Source of the DNA: Planctomycetota bacterium
GTDB taxonomy: Bacteria; Planctomycetota; J058; JAJDCQ01
Assembly: GCA_029260755.1 (NCBI GenBank)
Contig: JAJDCQ010000065.1
Location: 1 to 64,000, forward strand
Direction of reading: 5' to 3'
DNA: 64,000 nt
Shown piece by piece: positions 39,977-54,016 of this stretch. The translations under genes and the position numbers were made by a program. The notes under the pieces were generated by a model. It ran no database searches and was not told the origin of the DNA. It saw only the letters and a list, made by a program, of their open reading frames with translations. Every line of letters begins with the position of its first letter. The stretch's first letter is position 1.

Positions 39977-42900
39977 AGGCGCTGATCGTCTCGCTCCAGG
40001 TGGCGCCCGGGGCGAGCAAGGGGCATCTCCACCCGATGCTCGGCGTGGCCGCGGCGCTCATCGACGAGGGGCACGAGGTCGGCTGGCTCGCGCTGCCCGC
40101 GCCGCTTCACCGCGCCGAGCGCGTCGACGTCGAGGCCCGGGGCGCGACCGTCCTGCCGACGCCGCCCGCGGCGGCCCGGTCGCTCCTGCGCGGGGCGGCC
40201 CTCGCCGCGGTGGCGCTCGACCCGGACCGATGCTGGGAGGTCTACCGCGGGTTCCTCGTCGATCCCGTGGGCGAGGCCCTCGACGACGTCGTCGCGGGCA
40301 TCGAGCGCTTCGCGCCCGAGGCGGCTGCCATCGACGCGATGAGCTACGTCGCGATCATCGCCGCCCATCGCCTCGGCTTGCCCTTCGCCAGCGTCTGCGC
40401 CGGGCTCAAGATGGCCTCGACGCGGTCGCTCGACGAGGTCTACCGGGGCGAGATGCGGCCGCTCGTCGACGCGCGCGCCGAGCTGTTCGCCGACCACGGT
40501 CTCGCGCCCGAGCTGCGGCTGACGGAGTGCCTCTCGCCGTGGGCGAACGTGATGTTCTCGACCGAGGCGCTCCTCGGACCGGTCGACGGGGTGGAGCTCG
40601 TCGGGCCGTCTCTTCGCCCGCCGGCGGTCGACGAGGTCGAGGCGTTCCCGTGGGAGCGGCTCGCGTCCGATCGGCCGCTCGTGCTCGCCTCGTTCGGGAG
40701 CGTCCATCGCCGGGTGGAGCTGCCCGACGTGGTCGACCCGCTCCTCGACGCCTGCGCCGAGATCGGGGCGCAGGCGGTGGTGGCCTCGGAGACGGCGACG
40801 GAGCGCGCGGGCGCGATCGTCCGTCCCTGGGTGCCGCAGCGGGCGCTCCTCGCCCGCGCGGACGCGTTCGTGACGCACGGAGGGGCGAGCTCGGTCGCGG
40901 AGTCGCTGGCGCGCGGGATCGCGCCGATCGTCGTTCCGCTCTCGGGGGACCAGGGGCTGCAGGCGGAGCTGGTGGTGGCGGCGGGCGCGGGGGAGCACGT
41001 GCCGCGCGCCGATGCGGAACGCTGCCTGCGCGCGGCGCTCGAGCGATCGCTCGCCCCGGAGGCGCCGGCGCGGGCGGCGGCGGCGGCGATCGCGACCTCG
41101 TTCGCCGCGCGAGACGGCGCGCGCGAGGCGGCGCGGATCGTCGCCGGGCTGGCGAGCGTCACAGGGAAGACGCAATCGGCAACGGACTCGGATCGGGCAG
41201 CTCGCAATCCGAGCAATCCGCGCAATCCGCGGTTCCACTCGTCTTCGTGCCGAGAGAATGAAACCGCGAATTTCGCGGATGACGCGGATTGTCTCCGGTC
41301 CGCGCCAAGTCGCTGCATCTGCGGAGGCTTCGTCACAGGGAACGTCTCACACCGCGAGCGCGGCACGAAGATCGAGTCGCCGCGTCACGCCCATCGTGGT
41401 CCGGGGGGGCCCCCTCATTGCATTGTCGCACACGGCGCGGCGGGCACGAAGATCGAGTCGCCGCGTCCCGACGCCCCGGAACTCCCCGGCGCATCCGGCG
41501 CCGGCTGCTCGGCGCTTCGCGCCTCCGGTGCCCTCGCCGCCTGGCGCTCCGCCCTCGGCGCCGCGGCCGTCGTCACCGACGTCGACGCGCTCACCCGAGC
41601 CACGGCCAACGTCACCGCCCTCGCCCGCCGCATCCTCGCCGTGCTCCGGCCGCGGTCCGCCGACGAGGTCGCCGCCGTCGTCGCGATCGCCGCGCGCCAC
41701 CGCGTCCCGCTCCATCCGATCAGCCGGGGCTGCAACTGGGGGCTCGGCTCGCGCCTCCCCACCCGCGACGGCGTCGCGATCGTCGACCTCGGCGCGCTCG
41801 ACCGGATCCTCTCGGTCGACACGGTCCACGGGCGCGCCGTGATCGAGCCCGGCGTCACCCAGGCCGCCCTCGCCGCCCACCTCCAGGCGCTGGGTGCGCC
41901 GTTCTTCCTCGACGTCACCGGGTCGGCGGCCGGCAGCTCGGTCATCGGAAACGCGCTCGACCGCGGCAACGCCTACCACGGTCCGCGGGCGGACACGCTC
42001 CTCGCCATCGAGGCGGTCATCGGGCGTGGCGAGCACGTCACCACCGGCCCCGATCCCACCTCCCGCGTCGCGCACCTCCATCGTCCCGCCCTCGGCCCCG
42101 ACCTCGACGGGCTGCTCGTTCAGGGCGACCTCGCGATCGTCACCCGCGCGACGGTGCGCCTGCGGCCACGCCGGGAGGCGCACGCGCTGGTCACCACGTC
42201 GATCGACCGGTCCGAGCGCCTCGGCGCCCTCGTCGATGCCGCTCGCCGCCTCGCCCAGGCGAGCTCCGCGTTCACCGCCTTCCACATCGGGAACCGGGCG
42301 AGGGCCGCCTCGGTGCTCGGCCCGGGCGTGCTCGCCGCGCTCCTGCGACGCGGCCACGCCGACGGCCCGGCGCTCCGCCGGCGGGTCGATGGCGTGGTCG
42401 CGCGCGAGGCCCGGGCCGCCTGGACGCTCGTCACGCCGGTCTCCGGGTCGACGGCCGAGGTCTCCCTGTTCGCTCGATCGGCCGGGCGCGCCTTCGCCGG
42501 GATCGGTCGCGTCACCGTCGCGACCGAGGCTGCGGCGCAACGTCGACGCCGGTGGCTCGGCCTGCTGGCGGCCGTCTCGACCCGGGCCGAGGACCGACTG
42601 GCCGTCGCCGAGGCCGCGGCGCCCTCGATGGCGCACGCGGTCGGCGTGCCGTCGGACACCGCCCTCCCGAGCGTCGCCTGGTCCCTCGATCGTTCGCTCG
42701 TCCTCGACCCCGACCTCGACGCGGGGCGCGCCGGGACGCTCTTCGTCGTCCCGGCCGTGCCGTTCCGCGGCGCCGACGTGGTCGAGGCGGTCGACCTCGT
42801 CGAGCGCGTCCTCGCGCCGGCGGGGTTCCCGGTGCTCGTGACGTGGAACTCGCTCGGCGACGCGACGCTCGAGGGCGTGATCAACCTCGTCTTCGATCGC

Positions 42901-43113
42901 CGGGACCCCGACGCGGTCACGCACGCCCACGCGACCGCGCGCACCCTCCGCCGCGCGCTGGCCGACCGCGGGTTTCCGCCGCACCGCCTCGGCGTGCAGG
43001 ACGCGGGTGACGCGGGCGACGCCGTAAGCCCGCGCGGGCGAACCCTCGCCAGGATCGCGGCCGCCCTCGACCCCGACGGTGCCCTCGCTCCCGGTCGCTA
43101 CGCGCTCGTCTGA
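39973..43113 (+). CDS. Fusion: GT-B glycosyltransferase plus VAO/PCMH FAD oxidase
   Basis: One uninterrupted frame of 1046 residues. Residues 1-396 are a UGT/MGT-type GT-B glycosyltransferase: GHLHPMLGVAAAL near the start, and the donor motif VPQRALLARADAFVTHGG with SGDQGLQAEL. Residues about 517-1046 are a VAO-type FAD oxidase (4-cresol dehydrogenase/vanillyl-alcohol oxidase group): AVLRPRSADEVAAVV, RGCNWGLGSR, VIEPGVTQAAL, GSSVIGNALDRG and PDLDGLLVQGDLAIVT. The 397-516 linker is unlike either, Cys/Asn/Ser-rich, with a direct repeat encoding TKIESPR twice. From 41161 to 41640 the frame has no ATG, GTG or TTG, so the oxidase cannot readily start alone. Either a true fusion or two genes joined by repeat insertion and a frame change. 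Confidence 0.8.
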   Translation: MKALIVSLQVAPGASKGHLHPMLGVAAALIDEGHEVGWLALPAPLHRAERVDVEARGATVLPTPPAAARSLLRGAALAAVALDPDRCWEVYRGFLVDPVGEALDDVVAGIERFAPEAAAIDAMSYVAIIAAHRLGLPFASVCAGLKMASTRSLDEVYRGEMRPLVDARAELFADHGLAPELRLTECLSPWANVMFSTEALLGPVDGVELVGPSLRPPAVDEVEAFPWERLASDRPLVLASFGSVHRRVELPDVVDPLLDACAEIGAQAVVASETATERAGAIVRPWVPQRALLARADAFVTHGGASSVAESLARGIAPIVVPLSGDQGLQAELVVAAGAGEHVPRADAERCLRAALERSLAPEAPARAAAAAIATSFAARDGAREAARIVAGLASVTGKTQSATDSDRAARNPSNPRNPRFHSSSCRENETANFADDADCLRSAPSRCICGGFVTGNVSHRERGTKIESPRHAHRGPGGPPHCIVAHGAAGTKIESPRPDAPELPGASGAGCSALRASGALAAWRSALGAAAVVTDVDALTRATANVTALARRILAVLRPRSADEVAAVVAIAARHRVPLHPISRGCNWGLGSRLPTRDGVAIVDLGALDRILSVDTVHGRAVIEPGVTQAALAAHLQALGAPFFLDVTGSAAGSSVIGNALDRGNAYHGPRADTLLAIEAVIGRGEHVTTGPDPTSRVAHLHRPALGPDLDGLLVQGDLAIVTRATVRLRPRREAHALVTTSIDRSERLGALVDAARRLAQASSAFTAFHIGNRARAASVLGPGVLAALLRRGHADGPALRRRVDGVVAREARAAWTLVTPVSGSTAEVSLFARSAGRAFAGIGRVTVATEAAAQRRRRWLGLLAAVSTRAEDRLAVAEAAAPSMAHAVGVPSDTALPSVAWSLDRSLVLDPDLDAGRAGTLFVVPAVPFRGADVVEAVDLVERVLAPAGFPVLVTWNSLGDATLEGVINLVFDRRDPDAVTHAHATARTLRRALADRGFPPHRLGVQDAGDAGDAVSPRGRTLARIAAALDPDGALAPGRYALV
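41197..41467 (+). repeat. Repeat-rich linker inside the fusion gene
   Basis: This stretch looks intergenic although it is open in frame. AATCCG recurs three times at 9-base steps just before 41235. It is followed by the palindrome CCGCGAATTTCGCGG and GACGCGGATTG, which together mirror the first part as an imperfect inverted repeat. A 25-base perfect direct repeat (41362-41386 and 41443-41467) is offset by 81 bases, a multiple of three, so the frame is kept. Base composition drops relative to both flanking domains. Confidence 0.7.
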
Positions 43114-43199
43114 CCGGACCGACTCCGGCCCGCGCGCCCGGCTGGCTGGCCGCCCGAGCGCGAAGCGCCTAGAATCGCCGCCCAGTGACGGGGGCGAGC

Positions 43200-48722
<5,523 letters not shown>

Positions 48723-49301
48723 CCCTCCTACTTCGAGCTGAGGCTCCGCTCCGCCGCGGCCGCCAGCACGCCTCCGGCTCGTGCGAACGTCCTTTCCGTT
48801 CGACGCTCCCCCTCCGGGCGAGGATCGCGGGTCGAGGAGGGCGGGGGAGTCTTCGGCTGCGAAAACTCCTCCGAGGCTCGGCGCCCGCGGCCCGGTCCGG
48901 CCTCCCGGAGTGCAAGAGGACAAGCCTCCCTCGACGGCAGGCCGTCCGGTCGCCCGCTTCGTTCGGTCGCCTTGCCTGCCGAGTCGCGCCGAACCGCCAG
49001 GTCGCGACCCGTGTCGCGCGGCGAATGACGCCCGTCGACGTGCGCCAAGTCGCTACGATAAAAACCTTAAAATGGACGAAACAAACACTCTACTTCGAGC
49101 GCGAGGGGGGCTTGTACTCTTGCACTCTGGGCGGCCGGACCGGGCCGCGGGCTCCGAGTCTCGGAGAAGGCTCAGCAGTCGAGGTCTGCCCCGCCCTCCT
49201 TGACCGGCGATGTCCGCCCGGAGGGGAGCATCGAACGTCGGTGGCGCCCGCATGGGAGACTCGATGGGAGGTCCGCGCACCCGTTCTCGGATGGGAGCTC
49301 G
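48723..49301. repeat. Non-coding region with a 130-base imperfect inverted repeat
   Basis: No gene is supported here. Left arm 48797-48930 and right arm 49105-49237 are inverted copies, about 80% identical by eye over 130 bases, with only small gaps. The 175-base centre contains an unusually AT-rich stretch (49055-49095, ATAAAAACCTTAAAATGG). There is no transposase frame. Candidates are a MITE-like element, a long structured RNA, or the termini of a lost insertion. The arms lie between the giant kinase end and the convergent esterase end. Confidence 0.75.
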
Positions 49302-50345
49302 CTAGGACCCCGGGCCGCTCGCGAGGGCCTTGCTGAGGCGGCTCAGGCTCTCGTCGTAGCGGTAGAGGATGTCGAAGTGGCCGTCCTCGTACTCCTCGTG
49401 GACGTGCTCGATCCCCTTGGCGGCGAGCTTTCCGGCCATGATCCGGGCGCCGAGGTGGAGGTGGAACTCGTCGCGCGTCCCGCAGTCGATGAACACCGTC
49501 CGCATCGAGCGGAGGGCGTCGGCGTAGTCCGCCTGCTCGACCATCCGCACCGGGTCGCGCTCCAGCCAGCGCTTCCAGACATCGAGGCGCAGCTCGCCCG
49601 TCTCGCGGTCGATCGGGAGGTCGACGCCGAGGTCGGCGGCGTTGGCGGGGTTCGGCGAGTAGGCGGCGGCCATCGCGATCATGTTGATCGCGCCGATCGC
49701 GGCCGATGACTTCTTCGGGCGGCGCTCGAACCACTCCAGGAAGGCACGGGCGGTCCGGTCGGGCCCGCCGTGCTCGTGGAGGCCCTTCCAGAGCTTCGGC
49801 ATGTCGGGGAGGTAGCCGTACTCGAAGTACATGTCGCCGCTGTGGCTCGCGATCGCCGCGAACACGTCGGGGCGTCGCATCCCGAGGCTCATGGCCCCGT
49901 AGCCGCCGCTGCTCTTGCCGGCGACGCCGCGGCCCTCGCGGCTCGCGACCGTCCGGTAGCGGGCGTCGATGAACGGAACGAGCTCGTCGCAGAGGTAGGA
50001 CTCGTAGTCGCCGATCGCGGGGCTGTCGACGTACTGGCTCCCGCCGATCCGGGTGAAGCAGTCGGGCATCACGACGATCGCCGGGTCGGCCCGCCCGCTC
50101 GCGATGAGGCGGTCCATCCGCGCGTCGAGCGCCTCGGCCCAGGCCTTCTCGTTCAGGAGCATCCGGCCGTGCCCCGTGAACCCCGCCAGCTTGTAGATCG
50201 TCGGGTAGCGGCGCTCGCCGTCGGCGTCGTAGCCCGGAGGCAGGTAGATCGGGACGCGCCGCTGCGTCGGATCGCCGAGCGGATTGCCGGCGAGCCTCTC
50301 TCCCGGGACGGTCTCGTGGACGACGCGTCCCCTGGCCGTGGTCAT
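49302..50345 (-). CDS. Esterase-family alpha/beta hydrolase
   Basis: A 347-residue hydrolase of the putative esterase family (antigen 85/esterase D/enterochelin esterase-like). RVPIYLPPGYD near residue 30 is the family's opening strand; the nucleophile is in AGKSSGGYGAM; the catalytic Asp is likely in FIDCGTRDEF; the His in EEYEDGHFDILY. No signal peptide. It is the last gene of a three-gene operon with RNase Z and a membrane protein; ATG 50345 overlaps the preceding stop (ATGA). Natural substrate unknown; acyl or siderophore esters are typical of relatives. Confidence 0.85.
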   Translation of the reverse strand: MTTARGRVVHETVPGERLAGNPLGDPTQRRVPIYLPPGYDADGERRYPTIYKLAGFTGHGRMLLNEKAWAEALDARMDRLIASGRADPAIVVMPDCFTRIGGSQYVDSPAIGDYESYLCDELVPFIDARYRTVASREGRGVAGKSSGGYGAMSLGMRRPDVFAAIASHSGDMYFEYGYLPDMPKLWKGLHEHGGPDRTARAFLEWFERRPKKSSAAIGAINMIAMAAAYSPNPANAADLGVDLPIDRETGELRLDVWKRWLERDPVRMVEQADYADALRSMRTVFIDCGTRDEFHLHLGARIMAGKLAAKGIEHVHEEYEDGHFDILYRYDESLSRLSKALASGPGS

Positions 50346-50938
50346 GGGGTCCTCTCCTCACCGCCCCGGGCGCCGCCCGAGGCCTCCAGCTTCACCGCGT
50401 CGCCGAGCCACCCGCCGGCGACGGCCAGGAGCAACCCGGTCGCCGTCCATGGCCAGATCCGGAGCGGGAGGCCCTCGTCGACGACGATGCGGCGCAGCCC
50501 CGCGGCCGTTCCGTCGACGCCAACGAACGAGCCCTGCGTCAGGAAGTAGGCGACGCCCGCGACGAGCCCCTCCCAGACGAAGATGAGCGCCGCCGCGAAG
50601 AGGCACTCGCGCACCGGGCGGCCGTGCGAGCTTCGCCCGACGAAGACCGCCCCCGGCAGGTAGGGGATCGTCAGCGCCAGCCCGACCAGCCACGGCGTCC
50701 AGCTCGACGCCGTCTCGACGTCGCCGAAGAGGGCGTCCACCTCGACCGGCCCGCGGAAGAGCAGGAGCAGGGCGACGAGCTGGAGCGAGAGGAGCTGGAG
50801 GCCGAGGAAGATGAAGCACGCCGCCGCGATCCAGCGGGCGCTCGTCCGCTCGATCGGGTTCGGCTCGTCGCTGCTCGGCCCGAGGGCCGCCGATCGGGGC
50901 GCGCCGACCGTGCGAGCCTCGGGGATCTCTCCGGTCAC
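50342..50938 (-). CDS. Four-helix membrane protein, unknown function
   Basis: A 198-residue integral membrane protein with about four hydrophobic helices: near 36-60, 78-100, 112-133 and 158-180. The N-terminus is polar (GEIPEARTVGAPRSA). No family was recognised. GTG 50938 overlaps the RNase Z stop, and its own stop overlaps the esterase start, so it is translated between the two. The open frame upstream of GTG is a shadow of the RNase Z gene. Confidence 0.72.
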   Translation of the reverse strand: MTGEIPEARTVGAPRSAALGPSSDEPNPIERTSARWIAAACFIFLGLQLLSLQLVALLLLFRGPVEVDALFGDVETASSWTPWLVGLALTIPYLPGAVFVGRSSHGRPVRECLFAAALIFVWEGLVAGVAYFLTQGSFVGVDGTAAGLRRIVVDEGLPLRIWPWTATGLLLAVAGGWLGDAVKLEASGGARGGEERTP

Positions 50939-51852
50939 GGGCGCGGCAGCTTGACCCGGTCGAGGTCGTTCAGGGCCACCGAGTTCCCGACCACCCGCCG
51001 CGCCTCCTGCACGAACGGCTGCCCGCCCCTCTCCTCGTAGCGCTGCGAGAAGTGGGTCAGGGCGAGGCGCTCGACGCCGCCCTCGGCCGCGAGCTTGGCG
51101 GCCTGCTCGGCCGTCATGTGCGCGTTCTCGTGGGCGAACGTCTCGTCCTGCCGGAGGTAGGTCGACTCGCAGACGAGGAGATCCGACCCGCGGGCGAGCT
51201 CGGTCGCTCCGGCGCACGGACGCGTGTCCATCACGAACGCGAACGCCGCTCCGCGCCGCGGCTCGGAGACGTCGTCGCGCCGGATCGTCTTTCCCTCGAC
51301 GGTGACCTCGCCCTCCCGCTGGAGCTTCCCGACGAGCGGGCCGGTCACGCCCGCCTCCGCGAGGCGATCGGGGAGGAAGCGCCGCCCGTCGTGCTCGGAG
51401 AGGCGATACCCGTACGTGTCGACGGCGTGGTCGAGCGGGTAGGCCTCGATCTTGAAGCGCTCGTCCTCGTCGATCACGCCGCCGTCACCCTTGATCGGGT
51501 GGGGGACGAGGTCGACGGGGCGGGTGTAGATCGACGCCCGGACGAGCCGGTCGTAGTAGACCCGCCCGCTCGCGGGGAAGTAGACGTGGATCGGCCCGGG
51601 GGCGCGGTCGAGCGAGAGGCGCTGGACGATGCCGGCGAGGCCGAGGCAGTGATCGCCGTGGAAGTGGGTGATGAAGATCCGCTGGATCTCGCGGGCGGCG
51701 AGCCCGGCGTAGATGAGCTGACGCTGCGTCCCCTCTCCGGGGTCGAAGAGGGCGCCGGCTCCGTCCCAGCGGAGGAGATAGCCGTTGTGATTGCGGCGGC
51801 GCGTCGGGACCTGGCTGGCCGTCCCGAGCGCCACGACCTCGCGGACGCTCAT
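50935..51852 (-). CDS. rnz: Ribonuclease Z (tRNA 3'-processing endonuclease)
   Basis: A 305-residue metallo-beta-lactamase-fold nuclease that removes 3' trailers from tRNA precursors. Zinc motif HFHGDH with His63, His65, Asp67 and His68; GYRLSEHDGRRF near 145, the MDTRPC segment, and a later LTHFSQRY with the conserved His. Length fits the bacterial short form. ATG 51852 follows AAGGAA at an 11-base spacing; the longer frame upstream is antisense to the HEAT/propeller gene. It heads an operon with a membrane protein and an esterase. Confidence 0.93.
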   Translation of the reverse strand: MSVREVVALGTASQVPTRRRNHNGYLLRWDGAGALFDPGEGTQRQLIYAGLAAREIQRIFITHFHGDHCLGLAGIVQRLSLDRAPGPIHVYFPASGRVYYDRLVRASIYTRPVDLVPHPIKGDGGVIDEDERFKIEAYPLDHAVDTYGYRLSEHDGRRFLPDRLAEAGVTGPLVGKLQREGEVTVEGKTIRRDDVSEPRRGAAFAFVMDTRPCAGATELARGSDLLVCESTYLRQDETFAHENAHMTAEQAAKLAAEGGVERLALTHFSQRYEERGGQPFVQEARRVVGNSVALNDLDRVKLPRP

Positions 51853-51974
51853 GTTCGTAGTTCCTTGTACGGGCAGAGGCGTCGGCGGGCAAGCGGGCCC
51901 GACGCCGTCGCGGCTGCTATCATCTCGGACGGCCCGTTGCGCGCGCCCTGTCGCGCCGAGCCCGGAGCTCCGTC

Positions 51975-53909
51975 GTGCTCGACCGCGTCTCCCGCCCCGC
52001 GCCTCTCCCGATCGTCGCGCTCGTCGTGCTCGTCGGTGCGGTCGCGGGGGGCGGGCTGCCTCTCCTCGCGCCCTCGGCCGCGGGAGACGGGGGCGCCGAG
52101 GGGGACCCGCTCGCCCCCCTGCTCTGGCGGATGGGCTCGTTCCGGGCGGCCGCGCGGGCGGAGGCGGCCGACGCGGTCCTCGCCCTCGGCGACCGCGGGC
52201 GCCTCGCCCTCGCGCGGCTCGCGTTCCTCCCGACTCCCGAGCGGGCGGCCCAGGCGCAGGCGCTCGTCGCCGAGCTCGCCTCCCCGTCCTGGGAGCGGCG
52301 CGAGGCGGCCAGCCGGTCGCTCGAGGCGATGGGGGCCGACGCGATACCCGCCCTCGAGGCCGCCGGAGGTCACGCCGACGCCGAGGTCCGCGCCCGGGCA
52401 CGGCGGCTCTCGATCATCCTCGAGCGCGCGGGCGTGCGGGCCGCGGCGGTGCGCCGTCGGGCGGCGGCGCTCGACGCGCTCGCCCGCGACGAGCCCGTCG
52501 CCATCCTCGAGCCGACGACCGCGCTCCTCGTCTCGGGGGACGCGCCCGTCGCGGTGCGGGCCGCGGCCCTTCGGGCGCTCCTCGCCGACCGGACGCCGGG
52601 CGCCGACCGGCGGAGGGTCATCGTCGAGAAGGCGTGCGCGGACGGCGACCCGGGCGTCCGCGCCCTCGCCGCGCTGGCCGTCGCCCGCTGGTCGACGCCG
52701 CCGCGGGGGCCCGAGCTCGCGCGGGTCGCCCGGGCGGCTCACCGCTCAGATTCTTCTTCGGTCGCGGCGCCGCTCGCGACGGCGCGCCTCGCGCGCGCGG
52801 CCGCGCGCTCGGACGGCGCGTGGATGCTCGCGCCGGCTCCGACCGCGTCGGGCGAGGTCGAGCGGGCGCCCGCCGGACCGCCGCCCCGACCGGCGGTCGA
52901 TCGCATCGTCCGGGTCGTCGAGAGCGACGGGCGGATCGGTCGCCTCCGCGCGCCGCGCATCGTCGCGGCGGGGGCGCTCCTCGCCCGGACGCTCGACGGG
53001 CGACCCGTCGTCCTCCCGCTCGAGGAGGTCTCGTTCGTCGGGCCGGTCGAGGTCACCGACCTCGAGGGCGCGAGCGCGAGGACGGTCCTCGTCGTCCGGC
53101 TCGCGCCGCGCGAGGCCGCCAGCGTCCTCGACGGCTCGCTCGAGCGCTGGGAGCCGGGCGTCTCCCTCGTGAACGATGCCGCGGTCGCGCGGACCTACGC
53201 CCGCGGCGCCCTCATCACGGTGAGCGGCGTCGGGCTCGTCGAGGTGGACCTCCGCGGGCGGGCGCAGCGGACCCTCGCCGTCGACGCCTACGACGGCAAA
53301 CGCATCGCCGGCGGCGGCATCCTCTACACCGACCGGACCGCCGGCCGGGTCGTCGAGCTCGACGCCGCGGGCGCGGTCGTCCGGGAGGCCTCGGGGCTCA
53401 ACGGCCCGACCGACGCCGAGCGCCTGGCCGACGGCACGTTCGTCGTCCTCGAGAACGGACAGGGCCGGGTCGTCGCGATCGACCCGTCCGGGACGACGCG
53501 CGTCCTCGCGAGCGGGCTGAGCAATCCCTACGACGTCGACGTCCTCCCCGACGGCCACCTCCTCATCGCCGACGCGGGCGCCGACCGGATCGTCGAGCTC
53601 GACGCGACCGGGAAGGAGGTCTGGCAGGTGACCGGGCTCTCGTTCCCGAACTCGGTCGACCGTCTCCTCGACGGCCGGACCGCGTTCACGACCTACCGCA
53701 ACGGCGAGCTCGTCGTCGTGGAGCCCGACGGGACGATCGCCTCGACCCACGCGGTCGGCGGCACCCTGTTCTTCTGCCGCGGCCTCGTCGACGGCCGGAT
53801 CGCCGTGGGCGACGGGGCGGGCGGCCGGATCGTCATCGTCGACCCGGCGACCGGCGACACCGAGGAGCGCTCGACCGGGCAGGCATTCGTCGACTGCTCC
53901 CCGTTCTGA
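51975..53909 (+). CDS. Exported HEAT-repeat plus beta-propeller protein
   Basis: A 644-residue protein. A hydrophobic N-terminal anchor or signal (about 12-32) is followed by HEAT-like helices to about 260 (LASPSWERREAASRSLEAMG), a short beta segment near 310-410, and a C-terminal NHL/SMP-30-like propeller. In the propeller, units such as YDGKRIAGGGILYTDRTAGR, LADGTFVVLENGQGRVVAID, LPDGHLLIADAGADRIVELD and LLDGRTAFTTYRNGELVVVE repeat every 40-45 residues. GTG 51975 start. A -10-like TATCAT lies at 51918-51923 without a good -35. Probably a periplasmic scaffold; no catalytic residues seen. Confidence 0.78.
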   Translation: MLDRVSRPAPLPIVALVVLVGAVAGGGLPLLAPSAAGDGGAEGDPLAPLLWRMGSFRAAARAEAADAVLALGDRGRLALARLAFLPTPERAAQAQALVAELASPSWERREAASRSLEAMGADAIPALEAAGGHADAEVRARARRLSIILERAGVRAAAVRRRAAALDALARDEPVAILEPTTALLVSGDAPVAVRAAALRALLADRTPGADRRRVIVEKACADGDPGVRALAALAVARWSTPPRGPELARVARAAHRSDSSSVAAPLATARLARAAARSDGAWMLAPAPTASGEVERAPAGPPPRPAVDRIVRVVESDGRIGRLRAPRIVAAGALLARTLDGRPVVLPLEEVSFVGPVEVTDLEGASARTVLVVRLAPREAASVLDGSLERWEPGVSLVNDAAVARTYARGALITVSGVGLVEVDLRGRAQRTLAVDAYDGKRIAGGGILYTDRTAGRVVELDAAGAVVREASGLNGPTDAERLADGTFVVLENGQGRVVAIDPSGTTRVLASGLSNPYDVDVLPDGHLLIADAGADRIVELDATGKEVWQVTGLSFPNSVDRLLDGRTAFTTYRNGELVVVEPDGTIASTHAVGGTLFFCRGLVDGRIAVGDGAGGRIVIVDPATGDTEERSTGQAFVDCSPF

Positions 53910-53931
53910 GCGGCCCCGCGGCCGACTCTCC

Positions 53932-53961
53932 TTGACCGGGTCCCGCCGCCGCCCCTAGACT
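53932..53961 (+). promoter_or_regulatory. Sigma-70-type promoter of the peroxiredoxin gene
   Basis: TTGACC (53932-53937) and TAGACT (53956-53961) are 18 bases apart, just upstream of the peroxiredoxin gene. The leader of about 50 bases ends with an AGGAGA ribosome site before ATG 54017. A dedicated promoter argues that the gene, despite its in-frame TGA, is expressed. Confidence 0.65.
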
Positions 53962-54016
53962 GCAGCTCCGCTCGAGGCGACGCCCCCTCCCCACCCACAC
54001 AGGAGACCGACCGACG

